From positions 2,540-66,539 of the forward strand of contig NZ_QKRX01000003.1 in the NCBI RefSeq assembly GCF_003284585.1: a stretch of DNA of 64,000 bases, given 5' to 3'. This document shows positions 7,437 through 15,500 of the stretch, in pieces. Origin of the DNA: Nitrincola tibetensis (GTDB lineage: Bacteria; Pseudomonadota; Gammaproteobacteria; Pseudomonadales; Balneatricaceae). Under the pieces are notes generated by a model. That model was not told the origin of the DNA. It worked only from the letters and a program-made list of their open reading frames with translations, and ran no database searches. A program made the position numbers and the translations under genes. Position 1 is the stretch's first letter. Every line of letters begins with the position of its first letter.

Positions 7437-8666
7437 TTAGCGTAGCGGTATGCTTCGTAAGTGTGTCTCGATTGCTTCAACCATCGATTTGGTAAGCGGT
7501 AAGTGAGCTTTTTCTTTCGCCCATACCTCATGAAAGCCTGCCACTGTTTGCTTGGCGGTATCCAACACCAACTTTTCAGGTAACATGGCTTTAGCGGCCA
7601 AGTGTGATAATTCATCCATCGTGAAATCGGTGAATTTTTTGCTACGGCTAACCTTTAGCGACGCACTATCATCGGGGATATAGGGAATGGTCGAGACAAA
7701 GTCATAAGCGGGTGCAATAGATGCTGTGCGCTTGTCTTTGTAGATCACAGACCAATTCTTCAAATGCATATCAGCATTACCTATTAACGTGTTGAACACC
7801 AATCTGCGTGTAAATTCTGCGATGTCCTCGTCTTGACCTTCGATACCAATAACCTGAGCAATATTACGCATACTGGCTTTTTTGTATTTATCTTGAGGAT
7901 ATACACCAAACACTTGCGCAAAGTCCTCAATGTGTACGGCTTGACCATCTGCACGGTCAAAACGCTTGATCACAAATGCCTGAGCATTTTTAAAAGAGTC
8001 ACCAAACTTTCCAATCCCTTGCGGGATGTTAGCAATCTGGTTAATGGGGAGTAGTTTAGTCTCTGGTACATCCATTCCCAGCATTCGAGCCAACTCCATC
8101 ATCGAATATTCATTTTCTGGCACGTCTTCAAATCGAGACGACGGCAATTTCACTATCCATGAGCCACCTTTACCCGTAGCTGGGATGGTCAAACCGCCGT
8201 TAGCCTGCTGCACCGCTGAAAACTTCAATTGCACACCCGCCAATGAAAAGCGCATAGGGGCTTCAATTTTCGTTTCATCGTCTATATCTTGATGCACATT
8301 AGGCGGCAGCGCTTCACCATCGGCCGGTTCAACCGTGATCGCGCCTGCTAAATCCTGCCCTAATACCCACAGTAAAAAAAATTCCCGCGCAGGGTTCACA
8401 CCGGCACGTTCTGCCAGGTAATTACGCATGGTTTCTTCTGGCAAAAGGTTGGAGAAAAATGGAGTTAACTTGGTTTGGGTAGGTTTGAAGTTGGTCAGCA
8501 AGCCACCCAGTGCATCTTTAAAGCCAAGCCCCAACATAGGCCGTGATTCGTCATTAATGTACGAATCCATAAAAGCAAATAGCGTTCTGTCATTGCCCAC
8601 GTTAGTGATCGTTGCGATGGGTTCGCCGTAGAGCAAAACGTTTAACGTAGAGACATTATTAGTCAT
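7437..8666 (-). CDS. hipA: HipA-type serine/threonine kinase toxin
   Basis: 409 residues. HipA phosphorylates glutamyl-tRNA synthetase in E. coli and induces dormancy; the target here is inferred. Segments in order: N-terminal domain with FFSNLLPEE, SLAGVQLKFSA and WIVKLPSS (nucleotide-binding region), FVIKRFDR, then the catalytic loop GNADMHLKNW and the metal-binding AYDFVST. All key residues of an active kinase appear present. It overlaps the upstream hipB by eight bases, the usual hipBA arrangement. First intact unit of an accessory island. Confidence 0.93.
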   Translation of the reverse strand: MTNNVSTLNVLLYGEPIATITNVGNDRTLFAFMDSYINDESRPMLGLGFKDALGGLLTNFKPTQTKLTPFFSNLLPEETMRNYLAERAGVNPAREFFLLWVLGQDLAGAITVEPADGEALPPNVHQDIDDETKIEAPMRFSLAGVQLKFSAVQQANGGLTIPATGKGGSWIVKLPSSRFEDVPENEYSMMELARMLGMDVPETKLLPINQIANIPQGIGKFGDSFKNAQAFVIKRFDRADGQAVHIEDFAQVFGVYPQDKYKKASMRNIAQVIGIEGQDEDIAEFTRRLVFNTLIGNADMHLKNWSVIYKDKRTASIAPAYDFVSTIPYIPDDSASLKVSRSKKFTDFTMDELSHLAAKAMLPEKLVLDTAKQTVAGFHEVWAKEKAHLPLTKSMVEAIETHLRSIPLR

Positions 8667-8979
8667 CGTCGTTTTCCTCTAACTGATATACGGGCGACAT
8701 TGGCTCATTTTCATCGCTGATGCCGTTAATACCTTGGCTACTTCGAATGATCGACTTGATGGCAGGCACAGACTTTTTAGGAGCGACAAATAACTCTAGG
8801 TCGAGTACACGGGCAAGTGCAATCAAACTGGACATTCTTAAATCAACGCCGCCAGACTCAATTTTCGATATATGGCTTTGAGGCACGCCCGAACGAGCAC
8901 TTAACTCTCTCTGGCTAAACCCCTTGCGTACCCGAGCTTCTCGAAGGCTTTCTAGTATCTGTTCTGTTACATAGCTCAT
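8659..8979 (-). CDS. hipB: HipB-type XRE antitoxin
   Basis: 106 residues. The helix-turn-helix segment RKGFSQRELSARSGVPQSHI is of the XRE/HipB kind, followed by a short C-terminal tail with an acidic end. HipB binds HipA and represses the operon. The ATG giving MSYVTEQ is chosen because an upstream extension would cover the promoter. It overlaps hipA by eight bases. Confidence 0.9.
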   Translation of the reverse strand: MSYVTEQILESLREARVRKGFSQRELSARSGVPQSHISKIESGGVDLRMSSLIALARVLDLELFVAPKKSVPAIKSIIRSSQGINGISDENEPMSPVYQLEENDDD

Positions 8980-9070
8980 TTCGATATGCCTTAATGTATC
9001 ATTTGATGAATAATATATATAAAAACATATCATTCCAACCCAAGTAATACAAGGGTGATTAGTTATTATA

Positions 9071-9092
9071 TATCATAAAATATATTTTGATA
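9071..9092. promoter_or_regulatory. Candidate hipBA operator
   Basis: Imperfect inverted repeat TATCATAAAATA / TATTTTGATA in a very AT-rich stretch about 90 bases upstream of hipB. HipB operators in E. coli are TATCC-N8-GGATA palindromes, so a TATC...GATA palindrome is compatible. Autoregulation by HipB is inferred. Confidence 0.35.
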
Positions 9093-9228
9093 TGTAATTA
9101 TAGATAAACCATAACACGCACAGCTCACTTGCTGTGGGCGGTTGGGACAATGGGGCAACACTTGATATAGCAAGCTTTAGAAGGTGAATAAGAGGAAACC
9201 GAACGGGGCAATAGGGACTTAGCAAAGT

Positions 9229-9387
9229 TTATAATTGGGTTAAATGCTCCCTTAACGCTGCAAAATTAGCCAACCACATCAGTGGAAAATGCCCGCGCTG
9301 CTGGCTGGTCGCTGCGTCTTGTTCAGTTTTTTCTACCAAACTAAAGCGCCAAAGTGGGTAAACCTTGTCAATGGCTAAATCCGTCAT
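9229..9387 (-). CDS. Small 52-residue protein following the PLD-helicase gene
   Basis: A frame from ATG to TAA beginning four bases after the helicase stop on the same strand. It encodes 52 residues beginning MTDLAIDKVYPLWRFSLVEK and ending in MWLANFAALREHLTQL. Composition is protein-like: mixed charged and aromatic residues, predicted helix at the C-terminus, no signal peptide. A weak GTGGGA ribosome site lies within the helicase end, so translation may be coupled. I do not recognise a family. It could be a partner of the helicase or the stub of a longer gene. Confidence 0.6.
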   Translation of the reverse strand: MTDLAIDKVYPLWRFSLVEKTEQDAATSQQRGHFPLMWLANFAALREHLTQL

Positions 9388-9391
9388 GAAA

Positions 9392-12300
9392 CTATCCCAC
9401 TGCCAACTTAGCAGCCTGCTGCCACATAAAGTGTGGCATTGGCTCTTTTAACTGCCACGTAATACTCATTGGTTGCGAGCCTTTATGTGACACATATTCC
9501 ACTTCACCGTAATTCACAAAACCCATGGTGCGACCATATTCATCTTTAGTTTGTTCGCGCACAAATAAAAACAGTCGCTTACCCATTCTTTTATGTTGGA
9601 TGTATTCCAAACCGCGCCCCTTGTCTGGCCTTGCGCTATTTTGCGACTGCCAGTGAAAGAGATGCTCATTAATCGCGTAATCGTGATACATAGTAGTGGG
9701 CGAAAACTGCTTTTCATTTTTGTCCAAGGTGACAAACATCAGTTCAATATTTTGATCTTTCAGCACAAACACACCTTCGCGTGCTGGCGGCTGGCGCTCA
9801 AACGTGGTCGCACCAAATGCCACCAATATTTGCTCACGCGCATAACGTGCATGCAACCTGAGTGAAACCTCAGGCAAAGCCTGCATTATGGGTTGCTCAT
9901 GCTTGGTTTGAGAGATTTGCCAGTTAACAACGTCCAAAAGTTCTGCTTTTAACTTGCAAGCATTCAGTTTCGCTAAGCTCTGATCAATGGAATCGAATCC
10001 ACATTCAGGTCCCGTTTCCTGCCAGAAATCGTAATGACACATCAAGGCATGACGTTGACTACGATTTTCAACAACAAAGTTATTTTGGCAAAGCAGTTTT
10101 AAGAAACTCAAATAGGCATGGTCATCGCAGGTTAAAATTCGGTTATGAATGGCCTTCCTAAGCATTTTCAGCAGATCTTCATCCGCTGAATTTTCGTTGA
10201 TTTCATCTTTAGCTTGCTGAACCAGCTGTGACCAACTCCTTCGCTTATAAAGCTCATTCAAGTCGATGTGCGGATTCAGGGTTAAGAAATTGGACAAGGT
10301 TAACGGCAGTGTGGAATGCTGAGGATACTGACGGATCATCGCGACTAGGCGTTTCAACGTTAATAAAGCTTGACGAATATTGCTGAGCACCATTTCTTGC
10401 GTGCGCTTACTCAACTCAATGCGACAACCAAGTGGCGCGTGGGGGAACCCTTGCTTTATTTCTTCGCTGATCGCTCGATGACTTTTACCCATTAAGGCTC
10501 TAAATTTATTGGCAAAATCATATTCAGGACGTGAGTTGCCAACAAAATCCAACACGGTACAGCACTCTTTTCCCTCAGCTAAACGCAAACCTCGGCCAAG
10601 CTGTTGCAAGAAAATCGTGAGGCTTTCTGTCGGGCGCAAAAACAATAAGGTATCGACTTCGGGAATATCGACACCTTCATTGAAGATATCGACCACACAA
10701 AGCAAGTTAATGCTGCCAGAACGAATAGCTTGCTGCTTTTGTTGCCGCTCATGGCTGTTATCACTGGTCAGCACATCCGCTTTAATGCCTTTTAATAAGA
10801 GTTGCTGTGTCATGTACTGGGCGTGCTCTTTACTCACACAAAAAGCGAGCGCTTTCATTTTGCTAATATCTGTCAGGATTTCCCGCATACTCAGTAAAAT
10901 TTTATTAAAACGAACTTGGTTGTGAGTATAAAGGTTGGTTAATTGCGCAATATCATAGCGCCCCCGACTCCACGCTATGGTGCGAAGATCGGTATCGTCA
11001 TCAATACCAAAATACTGAAATGGGCAAAGATGTCGGCGATTAATGGCTTCCGGCAAACGGATCTCAGCGGCAATTACACCACCGAAATCTGCTAGAATAT
11101 CCCCACCATCATGGCGCTCTGGTGTGGCAGTAAGACCGAGCAATATAGCTGGAGAAAAATGCTCCAGCAATGCGCGATAGCTAGTCGCAGCAATATGGTG
11201 CACCTCATCAATTACAATGTAGTCATAATAGTCAGCGGTTAGGTTAAGCTGATCCAACTGATTGTTCAGGGTTTGGATAGAAACAAACAATTGCCGATAG
11301 TGTTCTGGCGTATGTCCGCCAACCCAAAGTTCACCAAAAGTGCCATTACGCAATACACCACGATAAGCTGCTCTTGCTTGTTTTAAAATTTCTTCTCGGT
11401 GCGCAACAAATAAGAAATTTGCTTGCGGCTTTTCTTTGACAAAACGCACAAAATCAAAGGCTGAAATTAGGGTTTTTCCGGTGCCAGTTGCCGCAACCAC
11501 TAAATTACGAAAGCGCTGATGCACATTACGCTCAACAGTCAGCTGTTCCAAAATGTCACTTTGATGAGGGAAAGGCGAAATATCAAAGAAATGGGTTGGG
11601 CTAGCTTCATAACCACCACGCTGCTGACTCAAGGCTTTTTTGAGTTTTTCACTGCTTATCTCATCGTCACTAAAGCGTTCAAAATCATTAGAAGCCCAAT
11701 AGGTTTCAAAGGTACTCAATGATTTATTGATAATGTGGGGGATTTCTTGTGAAGTAATTTTTAAATTCCACTCTAAGCCATTGGTTAACGCCGAATGGGA
11801 AAGGTTAGAGGATCCGATATAACCCGTGTGGTAGCCCGTGTTGCGCAAAAATAGGTAGCTCTTGGCATGCAGCCTTTCACGCTCTGTGTTGTAACTCAGC
11901 TTGACTTCGGTATTGGGTAAACTCGCCAAGTACTCAACCGCTTTCGCGTCAGTCGCCCCCATATAGGATGTGGTAATGATTTTTAGCTCGCGGCCGCTAG
12001 AGGTAAATTCTTCTAACTCTTTGCGAAAAATCCGTATTCCTGCCCATTTAATAAATGACACAAGCCAGTAAATCCTATCCGCAGATAAGATCTCCCGTTT
12101 TAATTCAGATTCAAGGGACAACCCAGCATTACTGCCACAAAACAGCTCGCTTTGACTTAGTCCGGTTAACGGAAAAATGTCGTTAATATAATTTTTTAAA
12201 TCGGCTGAGACAGGATTTTCGAGCTCATAGAGCGCAGTCAGAATTTTACCTTGACTGGCAAGCAAATTGTCTTCGATAAAATCGTTATCTTGAATTTGTG

Positions 12301-12532
12301 TTTTTAGCCAGAGTAACAATTGATTGGATAAAGCAATTTGCTGTTGCAGACGATCATCACTTGAGGGGACTGACTCAATCGCATACTCAAGAATGTGTGA
12401 TAAGAAACGTGATAGCCAGACGGATGCTTCACTGCTATTGAGCTCACGTTCGCCGACATAGAATCGCTCTCGGTCAATGCGACTGGCAATCAGCTTTGTT
12501 ATTAACTGCTCATAAATTCCAACTTGCTGCAT
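9392..12532 (-). CDS. PLD nuclease-superfamily II helicase with DUF3427
   Basis: 1046 residues. Domains in order: N-terminal region; a phospholipase D-like module around residues 130-290 with one HKD motif (RLHAKSYLFL...GSSNLSHSAL); a DEAD/DEAH helicase from about 330 with Walker A VVAATGTGKT, Walker B VIDEVHH, LGLTATPER and motif VI QLGRGLRLAEGK; then a C-terminal DUF3427 region. Such proteins couple a nuclease-like module to an ATP-driven translocase. They are often found among mobile and defence genes, but no function is established here. The ATG has AAGGGAA upstream. It sits between toxin-antitoxin genes and relics. Confidence 0.88.
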   Translation of the reverse strand: MQQVGIYEQLITKLIASRIDRERFYVGERELNSSEASVWLSRFLSHILEYAIESVPSSDDRLQQQIALSNQLLLWLKTQIQDNDFIEDNLLASQGKILTALYELENPVSADLKNYINDIFPLTGLSQSELFCGSNAGLSLESELKREILSADRIYWLVSFIKWAGIRIFRKELEEFTSSGRELKIITTSYMGATDAKAVEYLASLPNTEVKLSYNTERERLHAKSYLFLRNTGYHTGYIGSSNLSHSALTNGLEWNLKITSQEIPHIINKSLSTFETYWASNDFERFSDDEISSEKLKKALSQQRGGYEASPTHFFDISPFPHQSDILEQLTVERNVHQRFRNLVVAATGTGKTLISAFDFVRFVKEKPQANFLFVAHREEILKQARAAYRGVLRNGTFGELWVGGHTPEHYRQLFVSIQTLNNQLDQLNLTADYYDYIVIDEVHHIAATSYRALLEHFSPAILLGLTATPERHDGGDILADFGGVIAAEIRLPEAINRRHLCPFQYFGIDDDTDLRTIAWSRGRYDIAQLTNLYTHNQVRFNKILLSMREILTDISKMKALAFCVSKEHAQYMTQQLLLKGIKADVLTSDNSHERQQKQQAIRSGSINLLCVVDIFNEGVDIPEVDTLLFLRPTESLTIFLQQLGRGLRLAEGKECCTVLDFVGNSRPEYDFANKFRALMGKSHRAISEEIKQGFPHAPLGCRIELSKRTQEMVLSNIRQALLTLKRLVAMIRQYPQHSTLPLTLSNFLTLNPHIDLNELYKRRSWSQLVQQAKDEINENSADEDLLKMLRKAIHNRILTCDDHAYLSFLKLLCQNNFVVENRSQRHALMCHYDFWQETGPECGFDSIDQSLAKLNACKLKAELLDVVNWQISQTKHEQPIMQALPEVSLRLHARYAREQILVAFGATTFERQPPAREGVFVLKDQNIELMFVTLDKNEKQFSPTTMYHDYAINEHLFHWQSQNSARPDKGRGLEYIQHKRMGKRLFLFVREQTKDEYGRTMGFVNYGEVEYVSHKGSQPMSITWQLKEPMPHFMWQQAAKLAVG

Positions 12533-12542
12533 GATATTCCCT

Positions 12543-12758
12543 TTACTTTATACTGACCGCTCGCCCCTTTAGGATGGCCAGCTCAGTCACCTACTGCGGC
12601 TGTTGTTCGGCAATCACTTTTAACAATTGCAGGTTTTCTTTCGACAGCACATTAGCCAACGATTTCAGCGAGTCGAACCAGATATCAACGGGGTAATCGG
12701 GGGCGGGCATTTGCCCTTTAATCCCAATAACGCAGCGCGATTGTTTTGCGTTTTTCAT
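12543..12758 (-). pseudogene. Relic of an HTH antitoxin-like regulator (HVO_A0114-like)
   Basis: MKNAKQSRCVIGIKG leads into WFDSLKSLANVLSKENLQLL and IAEQQPQ, the N-terminal pattern of small winged-helix regulators paired with toxins. An in-frame TAG (12591-12593) replaces a Ser codon; after it the frame continues VTELAILKGRAVSIK, matching the family's recognition helix, and stops early. So both a nonsense change and a 3' truncation are visible. It lies just upstream of the helicase and may once have been its regulator or part of another toxin-antitoxin pair. Confidence 0.65.
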
Positions 12759-12976
12759 TGCTTTACTCGCATAATGTGCTCGCACTCTCTACTTCCTCTA
12801 CAGTCAGCGGGTGCGTAAAACAGCGTTTGAACAATAAAAAGACTGTACGCTTATACATAAGCCGAACACCTTATCAACAACTGATAATAGTGCAAGAATA
12901 TTTTCCGTTTAGGGCCATAACAACCCCATACACTCTAAGGTGACGGGCTGATACTGGGTGCATCGTTTCTTACTCA

Positions 12977-14064
12977 TTAAACGTTAAACGCCGATTCTTT
13001 CATGGCTTGTTCGGCTCGGCTGATCCCTAGGCGCTTAGCAACGGCTTGCCATTGCTTCACCGCAATTTATACTTCATCGTAAACTTGCGTGGCTTGGGTT
13101 TGAGAAAGCCGAAAAAAGTCTTTTACGTCAAAGGCTAATTGATAGTCTAAAGCGTTGTCTGCATCTGTAATGTTCAGATGCAGGCCGTGCTTACCAACTA
13201 TTGGGTTTAAGTCGTAAAGTAGCTGGCACCTTGAGATTGTTCACTATCATAGTATTGGAGCTGTGTCATGGCCGATGAAAAATGCAGCCGTTGATCGCCG
13301 TCACGGTCAAACCGTTTTGTTAAAAAGGTATGATGCTGAGAGGAAAACTGCCTAATCTCACATGGAAACATGTCAACACCTGCCGCCAAAGCCAATTCAT
13401 AACAGACCATCTCCCACGCCCCCACGTCAAAGGTATCATTTAGATTGGGAAACTTGGCAATCCACAAGTGGCCTTGTTCATCTGTCGCACAAGCCTTGGG
13501 TCTTGCGCCACCTAATGATGAGCCTGGAGAAATCAGCATCTTCAACCAGCGATAATACTCGTCACTGTCGATGTTATCGTCTTTTTCAATCTGCATTGCA
13601 GCGTGCTCTAACTCTCGCAGAGACGACATTGGCGGCGCAGCAAATTCAGCATTGTCATCTAAGAAAGCATCCGAGCCTGCTCGCTTAAATCGAATACCAC
13701 CCATTCGGTAAGAGTCATGTACGCCCAGCAGGTAATCCAACTCGCTTAATCGACTTGTTGCTCGAATGTCCTTGCGAGCTTCAATGGCCGCACGTCGTTG
13801 CATTAAAATACGTCCCCATCTATCAGGCGACGAATCAAGAAATGCACGGAAGTTTTTATCGGCTTCATCGTTTTAGAGTTCACCGGAGTGAAGCGTCAGG
13901 ATTGGGTCGATTTGCAAGCGATAGGCTGAGGTTAAAAACGCTTTATTGTAGGCAAAACTAAACACACCACCTCGGCTTGAGTCGCTGTAAGTAAGCTGCC
14001 CTATTAGCAAAGGCGCTTCAATTGGCTGCCAGTCGGCATAGACTTCAACGATTTCACGGCTCAT
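12977..14064 (-). pseudogene. Second hipA-like kinase gene, decayed
   Basis: Three pieces of one HipA-family protein can be joined. The N-terminus (MSREIVEVYADWQP...LHSGEL) ends at a TAA that replaces a Tyr codon near residue 64, and the frame then reads NDEADKNFRAFLDSSPDRWG. The middle runs to QSQGASY. An internal deletion near 13215 removes the catalytic NxDDHLxN segment. The C-terminal part YDLNPIVGKHGLHLNITDAD follows in another frame and has a further in-frame TAA before IAVKQW. It cannot make an active kinase. The ATG overlaps the upstream XRE gene stop by four bases. Confidence 0.85.
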
Positions 14065-14366
14065 CTTGAACCTTCTAGCAATTTTATGTTTTGCAGCTTG
14101 ATACCAACTTCATCATGAGCGGCCATTTCCGCAAAGTTGCTTTCCATGCCAAGTACGGCCATTACCTTTAAGTAAGTACCTATGGCAACGCCCGGATCAC
14201 CTGCGAAGACTTTGTTCACGGTTTTATGATCAAAGCCAGTTCGTTCGCACAGTAGCTTTTTGGTAAAACCACGTCGTTTCATCGCCAACAGCAAATCCTC
14301 ACCAAAATGAGTCAGGATTTTACGTTGCTTTGGAAACAGTACATTGTGTAAATCACGCTTAGCCAT
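14061..14366 (-). CDS. XRE-family antitoxin-like protein (partner of the decayed hipA)
   Basis: 101 residues, intact. LLLAMKRRGFTKKLLCERTG and the following DHKTVNKVFAG form a helix-turn-helix. It occupies the hipB position before the decayed kinase gene, with a four-base ATGA overlap. With its toxin lost it may persist as an orphan regulator or as an antitoxin protecting against related modules; that is inference. Confidence 0.8.
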   Translation of the reverse strand: MAKRDLHNVLFPKQRKILTHFGEDLLLAMKRRGFTKKLLCERTGFDHKTVNKVFAGDPGVAIGTYLKVMAVLGMESNFAEMAAHDEVGIKLQNIKLLEGSR

Positions 14367-14474
14367 ATCACCAACCAGAGGGACTATATTCCCATTTTAA
14401 TGACCATAATTGGATTAATATCCTACTTTTAGGTTTCCCTTGCGCGTTGGCCAAGGCGATGATTTGAGTCCCTA

Positions 14475-14609
14475 AACACCTACAGAGGCTATGTAGCTGA
14501 AAACTTTGTGCAGCAAGAACTCACCGCAGTTGGCATTGACCCAAGTTATTCATGGAATGACGCTCGCGCCGAAATCGAATTTATGAAGGGTATAACACCT
14601 GTCGATTAA
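14475..14609 (+). pseudogene. C-terminal fragment of a DUF4143 AAA ATPase
   Basis: The plus-strand frame NTYRGYVAENFVQQELTAVG followed by YSWNDARAEIEFM resembles the end of AAA/DUF4143 ATPases, which are common in accessory DNA. Only about 44 codons remain and no start or ATPase motifs are present. It converges on the neighbouring 110-residue gene, and the two stops overlap. It marks the right boundary of the island. Confidence 0.55.
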
Positions 14610-14938
14610 GACTCTATCCCTTCAATTTCTGGCCAATCTATTTCAACGATATGCCCAGGGCCTGCATCCATTAAGATGTAAAAATCGCCATCGGGGCGAG
14701 GGAAGCGGATGCTGGACTGCCCATCCAACGCGCTCGATAGAATAATGTCTTCATCATACGTGATGACATCTAGCTGTATACCCTCAGCACCGGAGCCATC
14801 TGAAAAACCACCTTGGCAGACAATAAAACCCCCTTCAAGTTTACACTGACAGTGCGGAGAGTGCGCCCAGACAGGTAAGGCCACTAGGCTGCTGAACATC
14901 AGTAGTACTATGCAAAAAAAGCGTTTATTAGTTCTCAT
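14606..14938 (-). CDS. Small secreted protein in iron-uptake operon, unknown function
   Basis: 110 residues with a Sec signal peptide (hydrophobic IVLLMFSSLVALPVWA, probable cleavage after VWA). The mature part starts HSPHCQCK and has a third Cys in FIVCQGG, suggesting a metal or disulfide site. It is rich in acidic residues. I do not recognise a named family. It is last in the fecI-fecR-receptor-PepSY operon, so a periplasmic role in siderophore iron release is a reasonable guess. Confidence 0.75.
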   Translation of the reverse strand: MRTNKRFFCIVLLMFSSLVALPVWAHSPHCQCKLEGGFIVCQGGFSDGSGAEGIQLDVITYDEDIILSSALDGQSSIRFPRPDGDFYILMDAGPGHIVEIDWPEIEGIES

Positions 14939-14966
14939 AATCCGTCCTCAATTTAGGGTGCCTTGG

Positions 14967-15500
14967 TTAGTGATTGCGACGTTGAATAAAGGTCGCGGCG
15001 CTAGGTGATGCATCAGCCAAGGGCATGGATATTTGGTGTACGGAACCGTCCCAGCCTTCCAGTGTTAGCCAAATATCGGCGTCGGCTGTTGCTGACTCCG
15101 TAATCGGCATGGAGATGAATTGGCGATAGGGCGTTCCAAATGAGATGGCACCTGCGGTGCGCAGATTCCGAGGCTTGCCGATACGCATATAGGCCGCTTT
15201 TACCTCCGGGATACAGGATTCACAGAGGGAGAGTGAAAAGGTTTTCATATAGCTGGCCACACCATCTCGCCACGGTGGATTAGTGTCCCACTCTGCCAAC
15301 TGAATCTGCCAAGGACCGACTTGGTGTTGACCAAGATCCCGTTCGCCCAGACCTTTTTCACCCCGAGACATGGCCAGATCATCAAAATAAAACGGCATCG
15401 CGACCATTGGTAAAATCAGCAACAATCCGCTGAGATGAAAGCGCCAGCGAAACCAGAGGCTTTTGCGATGACGGGGTTGAGAGGCACGTGGCTGACTCAT
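14967..15500 (-). CDS. Membrane-anchored protein linked to PepSY reductase, unknown function
   Basis: 177 residues. A basic N-terminus precedes one membrane segment (FHLSGLLLILPMVAMPFYF, about residues 26-44). The rest should be periplasmic and includes a CESC (CxxC) motif near residue 92. It overlaps the PepSY gene by four bases, so co-production is likely. No named family recognised. A CxxC in the periplasm beside a PepSY-TM protein hints at a redox step in ferric-siderophore handling, but this is unproven. Confidence 0.78.
   Translation of the reverse strand: MSQPRASQPRHRKSLWFRWRFHLSGLLLILPMVAMPFYFDDLAMSRGEKGLGERDLGQHQVGPWQIQLAEWDTNPPWRDGVASYMKTFSLSLCESCIPEVKAAYMRIGKPRNLRTAGAISFGTPYRQFISMPITESATADADIWLTLEGWDGSVHQISMPLADASPSAATFIQRRNH

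Noticed and set aside
9229-12532. Assignment of the helicase locus to a named anti-phage system
   Set aside because: The domains are suggestive, but no full gene set of a described system is present, so naming one would be unsupported.
12764-12858. 31-codon minus-strand frame before the antitoxin relic
   Set aside because: Too short, no homology recognised and no ribosome site; it could be a toxin tail but cannot be supported.
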